A DNA stretch of 64,000 nt from Mucilaginibacter daejeonensis (GCF_020783335.1 NZ_CP086068.1:868001-932000); one strand, 5' to 3'. Counted from the first letter of the stretch, positions 27,346 through 37,543 are shown. Notes: generated from the letters alone by a model not told the origin. Made by a program: numbers and translations.

Positions 27346-27985
27346 GTTCAATAAAACTGAGATCGAGCAGCAAGTAGCTGAATTTCTTTTGCAAATTAAA
27401 GCAATTAAATTAAAACCCGATGATCCTTTTACATGGGCTTCGGGCTGGCGCTCGCCGATCTACTGCGATAACCGGGTAACCTTATCTTACCCATCTATCC
27501 GCACCTACATCCGTCAGCAATTGAGCTTAATTATCCAGGAAGAATTTGGCTCAGTAGGCTGTATAGCTGGTGTAGCCACCGCTGGTATACCTCAAGGTGT
27601 ATTGGTGGCGCAAGAGCTGGGCTTGCCCTTCGTTTACGTACGTTCAAAACCTAAAGAACATGGTACCGGAAGCATGATCGAGGGAGAGGTAATGCCTGGC
27701 GCCCGCGTGGTGGTGATAGAAGATCTGATATCGACCGGTAAAAGCAGCTTGCAGGCTGTGGAGGCGTTGCGTAACGCCGGCCATGAAGTAGCTGGCTTAG
27801 CCGCTATATTTAGCTATGGTTTTGATGTGGCTGATGATAACTTTAAAAAAGCCAAATGCCGTTACGTTACCCTGTCTAATTACACCGCGTTATTGAAATT
27901 TGCCGAAGAGAAGCAATACATTAACCCATCAAGCATAGAGCTTTTGCAACAATGGCGTGCTAACCCATCTGAATGGGGCCGATAG
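27344..27985 (+). CDS. pyrE: Orotate phosphoribosyltransferase
   Basis: 213 residues, standard size. It converts orotate and PRPP to OMP in pyrimidine synthesis. Visible motifs are the N-terminal TWASGWRSPIYCDNR, GVATAGIPQGVL, FVYVRSKPKEHGTGSMIEG and the PRPP-binding loop VVVIEDLISTGKSS. The start codon is fixed by the conserved N terminus MFNKTEIEQQVAEFLL. It is divergent from the Nudix gene, with the two ATGs overlapping in CATG. Confidence 0.95.
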   Translation: MFNKTEIEQQVAEFLLQIKAIKLKPDDPFTWASGWRSPIYCDNRVTLSYPSIRTYIRQQLSLIIQEEFGSVGCIAGVATAGIPQGVLVAQELGLPFVYVRSKPKEHGTGSMIEGEVMPGARVVVIEDLISTGKSSLQAVEALRNAGHEVAGLAAIFSYGFDVADDNFKKAKCRYVTLSNYTALLKFAEEKQYINPSSIELLQQWRANPSEWGR

Positions 27986-28001
27986 TTTGATTTAAAGGCA
28001 A

Positions 28002-28037
28002 TAAAAAAACGGGTGGCTTTGGTTAAGCCTACCCGTT
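28002..28037 (-). terminator. Intrinsic terminator pointing along the minus strand
   Basis: A GC-rich hairpin (arms 28008-28019 and 28025-28037 with one bulge) is followed, reading the minus strand, by a run of T. Read on the plus strand there is no T run, so it does not look like the pyrE terminator. It implies a minus-strand transcript ending here. Confidence 0.6.
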
Positions 28038-28093
28038 GAAAGTTCCTTGCAGAACGGGTTTCTTCTCATATCCACTATCTCGATCTGTTGTTC

Positions 28094-28174
28094 TTAATAG
28101 ACCTTTTGGGCCTGTGAGTTGTTGTATGCAACTATTGCATTTACCACAACCAATCCTACTATAACTATAAGCAT
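28094..28174 (-). CDS. Possible 26-residue hydrophobic peptide (speculative)
   Basis: ATG at 28172-28174 and TAA at 28094-28096 frame 26 codons. The peptide begins MLIVIVGLVVVNAIVAY and ends NNSQAQKVY, like a single membrane helix with a short polar tail. A minus-strand terminator lies 57 bp downstream. Against it: no clear ribosome site or promoter, and AT-rich intergenic DNA often yields hydrophobic ORFs. Kept only as a candidate. Confidence 0.25.
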   Translation of the reverse strand: MLIVIVGLVVVNAIVAYNNSQAQKVY

Positions 28175-28422
28175 AATAACATCTATCTATACTTCTTTTA
28201 ACGCAAATAAGGCACCAACAGTTATACAATGTGTTATCACACGGTGCTTTTTAAGAGGTTGATATTGAATGCTCCTATTCGTTTAATGAAGTCATAATGA
28301 ATTTAAGGTAACGTTAATAAAATGCGACCGTTAAGGATCGCGTTCCCGCGATCTGGCGTGACTTAATTTTCCCTTAATGTTGAATTGAATGCCCAAAACG
28401 CGCAGGTTTGGCATTTTTAGCT

Positions 28423-28430
28423 TATTTTTG
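28423..28430 (+). promoter_or_regulatory. TAnnTTTG -7 promoter element before the ABC-F gene
   Basis: TATTTTTG ends 18 nt before the ATG at 28449, with an A-rich stretch (AAAAAGG) just before the start codon. Confidence 0.5.
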
Positions 28431-28442
28431 CATAAATTTTAA

Positions 28443-30080
<1,638 letters not shown>

Positions 30081-30172
30081 TAAAAGTTGAAACATCAGGC
30101 TATGAAATAGCCCAAATATTTCGTTTATTTGCGACCCCGACAAACTTGTTGGGCGTCACAACTAAATAACCC

Positions 30173-30245
30173 GACTCCGTAGCTCAGTTGGTAGAGCAAC
30201 AGACTCTTAATCTGTGGGTCCTGAGTTCGAGCCTCAGCGGGGTCA
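30173..30245 (+). tRNA. tRNA-Lys, anticodon CTT
   Basis: 73 nt. Acceptor GACTCCG / CGGGGTC, D-arm with AGCTCAGTTGGTAGAGC, anticodon stem ACAGA / TCTGT with loop CTCTTAA (anticodon CTT, reads AAG), and T-arm CTGAG TTCGAGC CTCAG. Discriminator A; no encoded CCA. The cloverleaf folds completely by eye. Confidence 0.96.
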
Positions 30246-30266
30246 CAAACCGAACAATCATCGAAC

Positions 30267-30303
30267 AAAAAACCGCTTCCAGTTGAATGGGAGCGGTTTT
30301 TTG
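30267..30303 (+). terminator. Intrinsic terminator after tRNA-Lys
   Basis: A-rich and GC stem AAAAAACCGC(T)TCC / GGGAGCGGTTTTTT around an eight-base loop, ending in T run. It lies 22 bp after the tRNA. Confidence 0.8.
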
Positions 30304-30347
30304 TTTCACACTTAATTGGCATGTCAAAAGTAGAGTTTGATCAATAC

Positions 30348-30374
30348 ACTTATTGGACTAATGGTCCAATAAGT
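30348..30374. terminator. Hairpin at the end of the DUF4304 gene
   Basis: Perfect 11-base arms ACTTATTGGAC / GTCCAATAAGT around a five-base loop, 3 bp beyond the DUF4304 stop. It has no T run on the minus strand side, so a terminator role is plausible but not sure. Confidence 0.4.
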
Positions 30375-30377
30375 CGT

Positions 30378-31007
30378 TCAAGCTTGTGCCAGTAGATCAT
30401 TCATGGTGATCTCGCTTCGATGTTTTTCCAGTATATCGCTCATGGCATTCTCGAAGATATGCCACCTTTTTTCAGTGCCAAATTGATCATGGAGTTGTTT
30501 TACAAAGCGCTTAAGCCTGACCTGATCATTGGTCAATAATAAATATTCGAACAACTCTTCATAGTTATTGAGCCCATTTTCGCGGATCATCAGATCGGTA
30601 AGATCATCGGTCGATGATATGTCTTGGAACATTGAAAGAGCTTGTTCGATATCGTTGGTCAAATTTTCTTTCATGACATCCAGATCGGTGTCTTTTGTAA
30701 GATGATAACCATCTTTCTCAGAACCCGTTAGCGATGAGATCCTGTTCCTGAAATGACATTCATGCTCTTTAGGAAACAATAGTTCCTGCGTCCCGATTGT
30801 GCTGTCGATCTCGGTAGAATGGATGCCGCAATTGATATAGAATTTAAGCTGATCCACGGAGTTGCCATGGCTTTTCTGAACGTTGAAGAGATAAATGATG
30901 GCTCCATTTTTTTTATAAAGATCCAGACCCTTTTTGGTATAGCCATTTGAAGTTAGCAGCGGTTTTACCGTTTCCTTGATCAGTTGAGCGAAGATGTCTT
31001 TTACCAT
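30378..31007 (-). CDS. DUF4304 domain protein, AT-rich
   Basis: 209 residues. The DUF4304 pattern is FAQLIKETVKPLLTSNGYTKKGLDLYKK near the start, IIYLFNVQKS, and FYINCGIHS; the function is unknown. The gene is clearly poorer in GC (about 38% in two rows I counted) than the flanking genes (about 53% in one sampled row), and it sits beside tRNA-Lys, which suggests recent acquisition. No integrase or direct repeat of the tRNA end was seen. Confidence 0.7.
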   Translation of the reverse strand: MVKDIFAQLIKETVKPLLTSNGYTKKGLDLYKKNGAIIYLFNVQKSHGNSVDQLKFYINCGIHSTEIDSTIGTQELLFPKEHECHFRNRISSLTGSEKDGYHLTKDTDLDVMKENLTNDIEQALSMFQDISSTDDLTDLMIRENGLNNYEELFEYLLLTNDQVRLKRFVKQLHDQFGTEKRWHIFENAMSDILEKHRSEITMNDLLAQA

Positions 31008-31164
31008 GTGATATTGATCTATCTGAAATTTACTTCTGTTATCGAACTAACAATTGTACAGCCAAAGTGATCAAATAAAGAAGAAACTGATCGCTATTTG
31101 TATGCCTTTTGTCGTAAATTACGGTTAATTGTGGGCATTCCTTGCTTTTTGTGATCTTTGCGCC

Positions 31165-32607
31165 ATGAGGATAAAACCGATAGAACTATTACTGAAAGAA
31201 TCGGCTGATGAGAGTGAGCATAGCCTAAAACGATCGCTTGGTCCGGTCAACCTGATCTTGATCGGGATAGGCATCATCATTGGTGCCGGGCTATTCTCGC
31301 TTACAGGTATCGCGGCGGGGCAGCACTCAGGGCCGGCCGTTACCATATCATTTGTGATCGCGGCGCTGGGCTGTACCTTTGCGGCCTTGTGTTATGCCGA
31401 GTTCTCGGCCATGATCCCCGTGGCGGGTAGTGCCTACACTTACTCCTATGCTACCATGGGTGAGTTATTTGCCTGGATCATCGGGTGGGACCTCGTGCTC
31501 GAATATTCTGTCGGCGCGGCCACGGTGGCCATCAGCTGGTCGCAGTACCTGACCAAGTTCCTTTCGTGGTTCGATCTTTATTTGCCTCCGCAACTAACGC
31601 TATCACCTTTTGAGACGTTCAAGGGCGCTAATGGGCAACTACTTCATGGTTTCATAAACCTGCCAGCGGCACTGATCGTGGTGCTGGTCACGGGGATCAT
31701 CATCAGGGGCACCAAAGGATCGGCATTGGTGAACGCGCTGATCGTTACGCTTAAAGTGGGCGTGGTGCTGGTGTTCATTGCCGTGGGTTGGTCGCACATC
31801 GATCCGCAGAACTACCATCCCTACATCCCGCAAAATACCGGAGTTTGGGGCGAATATGGCTGGTCGGGCGTATTGCGTGGCGCAGGACTGGTGTTCTTTG
31901 TGTTCATTGGGTTCGATGCCGTGTCGACCGCCGCCCAGGAGGCCAAGAACCCGCAGCGGAACATGCCGATCGGTATCATCGGGTCGCTGGTGGTGTGTAC
32001 CATATTGTTCGTGATCTTTGCGCACGTGATGACCGGATTGGCCAACTATAAGGACTTTATCGGCTCAGGCGCTCCCGTGGCCATCGCTATCGAACGTACC
32101 CACTACCCATGGCTCAGCAAGGCCGTGGTGCTGGCCATTTTGATCGGTTATACCTCCGTGATCCTGGTGGATCTGCTGGGTCAGTCGCGTGTGTTCTTCT
32201 CCATGTCCAAAGATGGTTTGTTGCCTAAAGTGTTCTCTGATGTTCATCAACGCTTCCGCACACCGTGGAAGTCCAATATCGTTCTATGCGTGTTCATAAC
32301 CCTTTTTGCGGCTTTTGTGCCTATCAGAGTAGTGGGCGAGATGACCAGCATCGGCACTTTGCTGGCCTTTGTGATGGTATGTGCAGGGGTGCTGATCCTG
32401 CGTAAGCGTCAACCCGATGTGTCCCGCCCGTTCAAAACGCCGTGGGTGCCCGTGGTACCTATATTGGGCATACTCACCTGCCTGGCCATGATGACGTTCC
32501 TGCCGGGCGATACGTGGTTAAGGCTGATCATTTGGTTAGGATTAGGCCTGGTGATCTATTTTGTTTATGGCCGAAAGCATAGCAAGCTGGTGGCTCCTGT
32601 GGAGTAG
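31165..32607 (+). CDS. APC family amino acid permease
   Basis: 480 residues from MRIKPIELLLKESADESEH, with twelve hydrophobic helices. Helix 1 has the family sodium/substrate bend IGIGIIIGAGLFSLTG, and the rest follows the cationic-amino-acid-transporter type with FVFIGFDAVSTAAQEAKNPQRNMPIGII. It should import a basic or neutral amino acid into the cytoplasm. The 12 upstream codons in frame (from 31129) are taken as leader. A TGATCTTTG stretch lies 4 nt before the ATG, a poor -7 match. It is followed by a clear terminator. Confidence 0.88.
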   Translation: MRIKPIELLLKESADESEHSLKRSLGPVNLILIGIGIIIGAGLFSLTGIAAGQHSGPAVTISFVIAALGCTFAALCYAEFSAMIPVAGSAYTYSYATMGELFAWIIGWDLVLEYSVGAATVAISWSQYLTKFLSWFDLYLPPQLTLSPFETFKGANGQLLHGFINLPAALIVVLVTGIIIRGTKGSALVNALIVTLKVGVVLVFIAVGWSHIDPQNYHPYIPQNTGVWGEYGWSGVLRGAGLVFFVFIGFDAVSTAAQEAKNPQRNMPIGIIGSLVVCTILFVIFAHVMTGLANYKDFIGSGAPVAIAIERTHYPWLSKAVVLAILIGYTSVILVDLLGQSRVFFSMSKDGLLPKVFSDVHQRFRTPWKSNIVLCVFITLFAAFVPIRVVGEMTSIGTLLAFVMVCAGVLILRKRQPDVSRPFKTPWVPVVPILGILTCLAMMTFLPGDTWLRLIIWLGLGLVIYFVYGRKHSKLVAPVE

Positions 32608-32629
32608 AGCGGCCATCTCGTATAACATT

Positions 32630-32667
32630 AGCGCTTATGCCCGAATGAGGTATAGGCGCTTTTTTTT
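32630..32667 (+). terminator. Intrinsic terminator after the amino acid permease
   Basis: Twelve-base arms (32630-32641 and 32649-32660) pairing with two G-U wobbles, followed by a run of T. It lies 22 bp after the stop. Confidence 0.8.
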
Positions 32668-32746
32668 GCCCGTAACATATTTGTTATCATGGCCCTCACC
32701 TGATCTATGTCCGCGCAATGATCCATATTTGTGTAGAACCGATCGT

Positions 32747-35548
32747 ATGAGGAGATACTGCTTATTGCTTGCCCTATCAGGAGCTATAATGTTGGGCTAT
32801 GGCCAGCCTTCGCCGGCGATATACAAGGCTTGGGACAAAGGTTTTACCAAATCCCTGCATGATACGCATGATATGGCACTTCCTGCCTGGGGGCCTTACT
32901 CTGATCGGTTCAATGGCATATCGCATGTTCCTGCACAAAATGATGGTCTGCGTTTCGATGTGGTGGTGCAGCCCTCGTTCTACCTGCGCAATGGCGTAAA
33001 GTTGGGCAACACCCAGCGTGAGTCGGGTTACCACCCCTGGCAGGCAACTCCTGAGCTGTCTTACTTTTCCTACCGGTATGAATTGGAATGGAAGGACCGG
33101 GTGTACTGCGATGTATCGTTCAGCAAGGTGGATGAGCAAAGCCGTTTGATCCGGGCCGAATTTGTGAACAACACTCACAACAACCGTAGCCTGGCACTTA
33201 ATCTATTCAGTTCGCTCATGTATCCTTACACCAGGCGAACCAAAGCCGTGCTGCCGAATCAGGCTGAGTGGATACCGGCCGCTACCTATCAAAGCCTTAC
33301 CGACTCAGTAAGATCATTCAATTATAACTTATTATACAACGGACAGTTACGCGGCCAGATCACAGACGACCGCGCCGTGAGCCATACCGCCATCGCGACC
33401 AGCAAGCATGCGGGGCAAACATTGAACTATCGGTTCAATAATGACCGCGACCTCCGTAACGCCGTATTGCTGATCCGCTATCGTACCGACGGTGGCCGCG
33501 ACGCAAGGCTCCAGTACATGGTCAAAGGCGGGACCTCAAGGGTATTGAGCCTTAAAGGTAATAAGGAATACACGACCGTGACCATCGATTTAGATGATGC
33601 TGCAAAGTCGGTCGAACTGACCTTGAGGACCATTGGCGATCCGACCGTGATCATTGATGGCTTTGCGTTGCTGGATAACAAGGAACTAAGTATATTGAGG
33701 TTCGATAACGAGGACCTCAAGATCAAGCCGCAGCAATTAGCCTCGGGCCTGCCCAATGCTGCTATAATTAAGTATGACGACGTGCAGGAATACTATGGCC
33801 TTATTTGGGATGACCGCACGGCCGACCGGCGCGTGATCCGGGACAGCGACCCTGACGAGGCACTTAGCAAATTTGATAATCTGGTACGGTCGGGTGGGGC
33901 ACGGCTGAATAGCGGCCATATCATAGGGAACGATAAAGGCTGGTTCGAGAATGTGTTCTCGGCACCGATCGTGGTCAGGCCTGGGCAACGTACCTCGCGC
34001 TATGCCTTTGTGGTGAGCGGCAAAACAGAGGCAGAGGTTTCGGCAAAGCTTCGCCAATTTAATGGGCAATGGGCCAAGGCCCCGATCATTGCTGGCCAGG
34101 CACGTACAAAGGCTACGATGGGTCAGGTGAACAATGCGGGTAAGTCTTTTGAGTTCAGCCAGCAACTAATGGCTGCTACTACGCTTACTAACCTTAACTA
34201 TCCCGTTTTTGCAGGCAACGGCTACTTTAAACACACCACTCCGGGCAAACGCTGGAGTTCTTTCTACACGTGGGATTCGGGTTTCATCGGTCTTGGACAA
34301 ACTGAACTGAACCTTGGCCGGGCGCTCGAAAGTTTGAACGCTTACACCATGAGTGAGTCGGAGCAATCGGCCTTTTTAGAGCATGGTACGCCCTTACCCA
34401 CGCAAGCTTACCTGTTCAATGAGTTGTGGGCCCGAACGCAGAATGTCGAGTATCTGCGCTACTTTTATCCGCGCCTCAAGCGTTATTATGGCTATTTGAA
34501 TGGTGCCGAAAGTTCACCTACCCGCAGGCTGCGATCAGGCCTGATCCAAACATGGGACATCTTTTATAACTCGGGCGGCTGGGATGACTATAGTCCGCAG
34601 GTATATACCCATCAGCAAAAACTGGAGCCCGTAATGGCACCTGCCGTTAATACCGCCCACCAGATCCGCTTTGCCAAGATGCTCCGTTCGGCCGCCTGGC
34701 AACTGGGGCTGGAGACTGATATAAAGCAGTACGATGCTGATATTGCTACCTACAGCAATGCCTTGCAACGATATGCCTGGGATGAGGCTTCGGGCTACTA
34801 TGGTTACGTGCAGCATGATGCGGAAGGGAATGCTGAACACATACTCAAACACTCTACTGGTGCTAACTTTAACATGGGGCTGGATGGCTGTTCGCCGTTG
34901 ATCGCCGGTATGTGTACGCCCGAGCAACAGCAAAAGATCATGGGGCATCTGTTCAATAAAAAAGAGCTGTGGACCGATAACGGCATCACTACCATTGACC
35001 AGAGCGCGCCTTACTATAACCCGTTAGGTTACTGGAACGGCAGGGTATGGATGCCTCATCAATGGTTCTTTTGGAAGACCATGTTCGACCTTGACCAACC
35101 GGAAAAAGCGGTACAGATCGCGCAGACCGCCCTGAACGTTTGGAAACGGGAGACCGACGATACATACAACTGCTGGGAGAACTTTGACGCTGCAACGGGT
35201 ACCGGTGGCGGCTGGCACCAGTTCGGGGCCTTATCATCGCCTGTGTTAAACTGGTTCGCTGCGCTTTATAGCCCAGGCAACGTTACCTATGGCTTTAACT
35301 TATGGTGCACCGAGCAAACATTCAGTGATCAAAAGGATGCCTTTAAGGGCAAGTTCAAATTATTTAGCGACCCTTACGCCCGTTATGCTGCCATGCTGAT
35401 ATGCTTGAACGACCACTATCAGTACAAAGCCACCTGCAACGGTAAGCCCATCGCCATGAAAAAGGTGGTCAACGGTACGTACATTATACACCTCACAGCC
35501 AACCAGAGCAGCACATATGCGATAACGGTCAAAAGAGCTGATCACTGA
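32747..35548 (+). CDS. Exported MGH1/GH63-type glycoside hydrolase
   Basis: 933 residues from MRRYCLLLALSGAIMLGYGQ, with a signal peptide; 62 in-frame codons upstream were rejected as they run across the terminator. The N-terminal half is a beta-sandwich domain; from about residue 490 follows the (alpha/alpha)6 barrel. Two blocks stand out: YTWDSGFIGLG (about 508, acid or general acid Asp) and NCWENFDAATG (about 810, Glu), in the order expected for GH63/mannosylglycerate-hydrolase-like enzymes. It probably removes alpha-linked glucose or mannose residues in the periplasm. It is convergent with hemN. Confidence 0.78.
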   Translation: MRRYCLLLALSGAIMLGYGQPSPAIYKAWDKGFTKSLHDTHDMALPAWGPYSDRFNGISHVPAQNDGLRFDVVVQPSFYLRNGVKLGNTQRESGYHPWQATPELSYFSYRYELEWKDRVYCDVSFSKVDEQSRLIRAEFVNNTHNNRSLALNLFSSLMYPYTRRTKAVLPNQAEWIPAATYQSLTDSVRSFNYNLLYNGQLRGQITDDRAVSHTAIATSKHAGQTLNYRFNNDRDLRNAVLLIRYRTDGGRDARLQYMVKGGTSRVLSLKGNKEYTTVTIDLDDAAKSVELTLRTIGDPTVIIDGFALLDNKELSILRFDNEDLKIKPQQLASGLPNAAIIKYDDVQEYYGLIWDDRTADRRVIRDSDPDEALSKFDNLVRSGGARLNSGHIIGNDKGWFENVFSAPIVVRPGQRTSRYAFVVSGKTEAEVSAKLRQFNGQWAKAPIIAGQARTKATMGQVNNAGKSFEFSQQLMAATTLTNLNYPVFAGNGYFKHTTPGKRWSSFYTWDSGFIGLGQTELNLGRALESLNAYTMSESEQSAFLEHGTPLPTQAYLFNELWARTQNVEYLRYFYPRLKRYYGYLNGAESSPTRRLRSGLIQTWDIFYNSGGWDDYSPQVYTHQQKLEPVMAPAVNTAHQIRFAKMLRSAAWQLGLETDIKQYDADIATYSNALQRYAWDEASGYYGYVQHDAEGNAEHILKHSTGANFNMGLDGCSPLIAGMCTPEQQQKIMGHLFNKKELWTDNGITTIDQSAPYYNPLGYWNGRVWMPHQWFFWKTMFDLDQPEKAVQIAQTALNVWKRETDDTYNCWENFDAATGTGGGWHQFGALSSPVLNWFAALYSPGNVTYGFNLWCTEQTFSDQKDAFKGKFKLFSDPYARYAAMLICLNDHYQYKATCNGKPIAMKKVVNGTYIIHLTANQSSTYAITVKRADH

Positions 35549-35565
35549 TCAATGCGCTTGGGTGT

Positions 35566-36957
35566 TTAACCGGCCATGCTGAACAATGGTGTGCTTTGGC
35601 GTTCGCCCCAGGCATAGGCATCAATGGCCATGCAAATGTTGCGCAGGAACCTTTTACCTAATGGGGTCACGGTGAGCCTGTCGGGTGTGAGCTTTAGTAA
35701 GCCATCCTGCATCAACGGCTGCATGCGTTCTAAAGCACCGATCATGATGTTCATGTCGGCCTGATCCTTGATCGCCGTGCCACCCTTACACATAATGTTG
35801 AGGATGTGGCGTCGTATGGTCAGGTCCTCATTGGTCAGGATGTGCCCTTTCACCACCGGCAGATCGCCGTTGTTCACCAGCTGCAGATATTCTTCTACTG
35901 TTTTAGCGTTCTGCCCATAGGCGGTCCACGTATCGCTAATTGCCGAAACGCCCAGGCCGACGCTCAGCTGCGTGTACTTGCAAGTATAGCCCATAAAGTT
36001 CCGATGCAGGCTGCCGCTTTTCTGTGAGTGGAGCAGGCTATCGCCCGGTAAGGCAAAGTGGTCCATACCGACCTCGTTGTAACCCAAAGCGCCGAACATT
36101 TTACGCCCTAACTCATGTAAACGCTGTTTGGTAAGCATGTCGGGCAGGTGCTTCTCGGTAAAGCTGCGCTGACCTGGCTTGATCCAGGGCACATGCGCAT
36201 AGCTGTAAAAAGCGATACGGTCGGGCATCAGTAGCGATACCTTGCTGATCGTGTCGGTCACGCTTTGGACCGTTTGCATAGGCAAGCCGTATATCAGGTC
36301 GAAGTTGACCGATGTGTAACCGATCAGCCGCGCCAGCAGGGTGGTCTTTTGTAACTGCTCAAACGTTTGGATGCGGTTAATGGCCAGCTGTACGGCCGGG
36401 TCAAGGTCTTGCACGCCCAAACTGATCCGCCTGAAACCAAGCTGGTGCAGTGTACGCAAATGTTCTTCGGTGGTGTTAAGCGGATGTCCTTCAAAGCCAA
36501 ATTCAGCATCAGTGTGGATGGTCGTGCCCTCCAGCAACTGTTCGATAAGCCGCCTCAGGTTGGCCGCGCTAAAGAACGTAGGTGTTCCTCCGCCTAAATG
36601 GATCTCGCGGATAACGGGCCTGGCGTTGAACAGCGATCGATATAGTTGCCATTCCTTTAGCACCGCCTCAATGTAAGGCAACTCCACCTGGTGGTTGCGG
36701 GTGATGCGGGTATTGCAACCACAATAGGTACATAGGCTTTCGCAGTAAGGTAGATGGATGTAGATGCTTAGTCCATCACGGTCGTTGCTCTCGTCAAAGC
36801 TCATTTTGACCGATCGCTTCCATTTGTCGAGGTCAAAGTTGGCCGCATCCCAATAAGGAACGGTAGGATAGCTGGTATACCGCGGGGCGGCCACGTTATA
36901 TTTGTGGATCAGGTGCTCATACGCATCCATAGCTTGATAGATCATGTGCGGAGCCAT
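35566..36957 (-). CDS. hemN: Oxygen-independent coproporphyrinogen III oxidase
   Basis: 463 residues. Radical-SAM enzyme that turns coproporphyrinogen III to protoporphyrinogen IX without oxygen. The N-terminal YNVAAPRYTSYPTVPYWD, the Fe-S cluster cysteines in YCESLCTYCGCN, and HLGGGTPTFFS are the classic markers. The start at 36957 makes a TAATG overlap with the stop of the upstream gene; an ATG at 36930 (MDAYEHLIHKYN) is closer to family N termini and also possible. Same operon as the LDH-like gene, behind an FNR-type site, which fits a gene needed without oxygen. Confidence 0.92.
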   Translation of the reverse strand: MAPHMIYQAMDAYEHLIHKYNVAAPRYTSYPTVPYWDAANFDLDKWKRSVKMSFDESNDRDGLSIYIHLPYCESLCTYCGCNTRITRNHQVELPYIEAVLKEWQLYRSLFNARPVIREIHLGGGTPTFFSAANLRRLIEQLLEGTTIHTDAEFGFEGHPLNTTEEHLRTLHQLGFRRISLGVQDLDPAVQLAINRIQTFEQLQKTTLLARLIGYTSVNFDLIYGLPMQTVQSVTDTISKVSLLMPDRIAFYSYAHVPWIKPGQRSFTEKHLPDMLTKQRLHELGRKMFGALGYNEVGMDHFALPGDSLLHSQKSGSLHRNFMGYTCKYTQLSVGLGVSAISDTWTAYGQNAKTVEEYLQLVNNGDLPVVKGHILTNEDLTIRRHILNIMCKGGTAIKDQADMNIMIGALERMQPLMQDGLLKLTPDRLTVTPLGKRFLRNICMAIDAYAWGERQSTPLFSMAG

Positions 36958-37367
36958 TAAGACCGTTGACACATACGGGCACATACGCAAGTATTGCCCA
37001 CGCATTTTTTATGCTGCCAGTTGTCAAGGTTGGTGATCGTTTGCAGGGCAATGTCGGGCAGGTTGGTAAGCCCGGCCACGTTGGCCAGTTTGATATGATT
37101 CATCTGGGCCGCTGCGATATCGATGTTGCCGGTGTCCGACGATCGAGTGGTCACGAACCTTATTCCTTTTTGAGCTAAAAGCGCCAGTATAGGAGCCGAA
37201 AGGTCGTCGTTGGCATCTATGATCGCCGCGTCCTTGCCTTCGGCATACCCAATGGTATCGATAGACAAAGGGTCGGATATCAGGGTTATATCATGCTTTT
37301 TTTGGTTGGCCTTGGCCAGGTGTTCTTTCTCAGATACCCTTATGTTGTAGGCGATCACTTTCATCAT
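36957..37367 (-). CDS. D-lactate-dehydrogenase-like N-domain with four-Cys tail
   Basis: 136 residues. Residues 2-100 match the N-terminal catalytic half-domain of D-lactate dehydrogenase (MKVIAYNIRVSEKEHLAKAN, KKHDITLISD, KGIRFVTTRSSDTGNID), but the protein stops before the NAD-binding domain and lacks the active-site His and Arg. Instead there is a short helix and a cysteine cluster Cys122, Cys127, Cys129 and Cys133 (CVGNTCVCARMC). It is therefore unlikely to be an enzyme, and could bind metal or an Fe-S cluster. It is coupled to hemN by a TAATG overlap. A metal, heme or redox-related function is a guess from the neighbour. Confidence 0.75.
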   Translation of the reverse strand: MMKVIAYNIRVSEKEHLAKANQKKHDITLISDPLSIDTIGYAEGKDAAIIDANDDLSAPILALLAQKGIRFVTTRSSDTGNIDIAAAQMNHIKLANVAGLTNLPDIALQTITNLDNWQHKKCVGNTCVCARMCQRS

Positions 37368-37385
37368 TCATCTCATTGTGAACCA

Positions 37386-37393
37386 CAAAATTA
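37386..37393 (-). promoter_or_regulatory. -7 promoter element of the LDH-like/hemN operon
   Basis: On the minus strand this reads TAATTTTG, matching TAnnTTTG, 18 nt before the ATG at 37367. Its centre is 33 bp from the centre of the FNR-type site. Confidence 0.6.
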
Positions 37394-37415
37394 TCGTAGT
37401 AAGGCGGCCTGCTGA

Positions 37416-37429
37416 ATGATGTTCATCAT
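37416..37429. promoter_or_regulatory. FNR-type binding site
   Basis: The palindrome ATGATGTTCATCAT contains TGAT-N4-ATCA, the core of the FNR consensus TTGAT-N4-ATCAA, differing only at the outer base of each half. With a TSS placed from the -7 box, the site centre would be at about -41, the class II activator position. This suggests activation in low oxygen. CRP-like or other regulators with a similar core are alternatives. Confidence 0.6.
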
Positions 37430-37543
37430 CTGTAAAAATGACCTTGGTCAGTTTTTGCCGGTCGCCGGTGGTCAAATGATAAAGCCTGCCCGCGTGAACC
37501 TATCCCGTTCTAATACGTTGTGTTGAATATCATCTACTTAAAT

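Noticed and set aside
28029..28229. 66-codon minus-strand ORF rich in Cys (CGKCNSC)
   Set aside because: Its stop is inside the terminator hairpin, the sequence is low-complexity AT-rich, and no zinc-ribbon pattern holds.
30173..30245. tRNA-Lys 3' end as an attachment site of a mobile element
   Set aside because: No repeat of the tRNA end and no integrase gene were seen nearby.
30125..30322. 65-codon minus-strand ORF
   Set aside because: It covers the antisense of tRNA-Lys; the tRNA explains the sequence.
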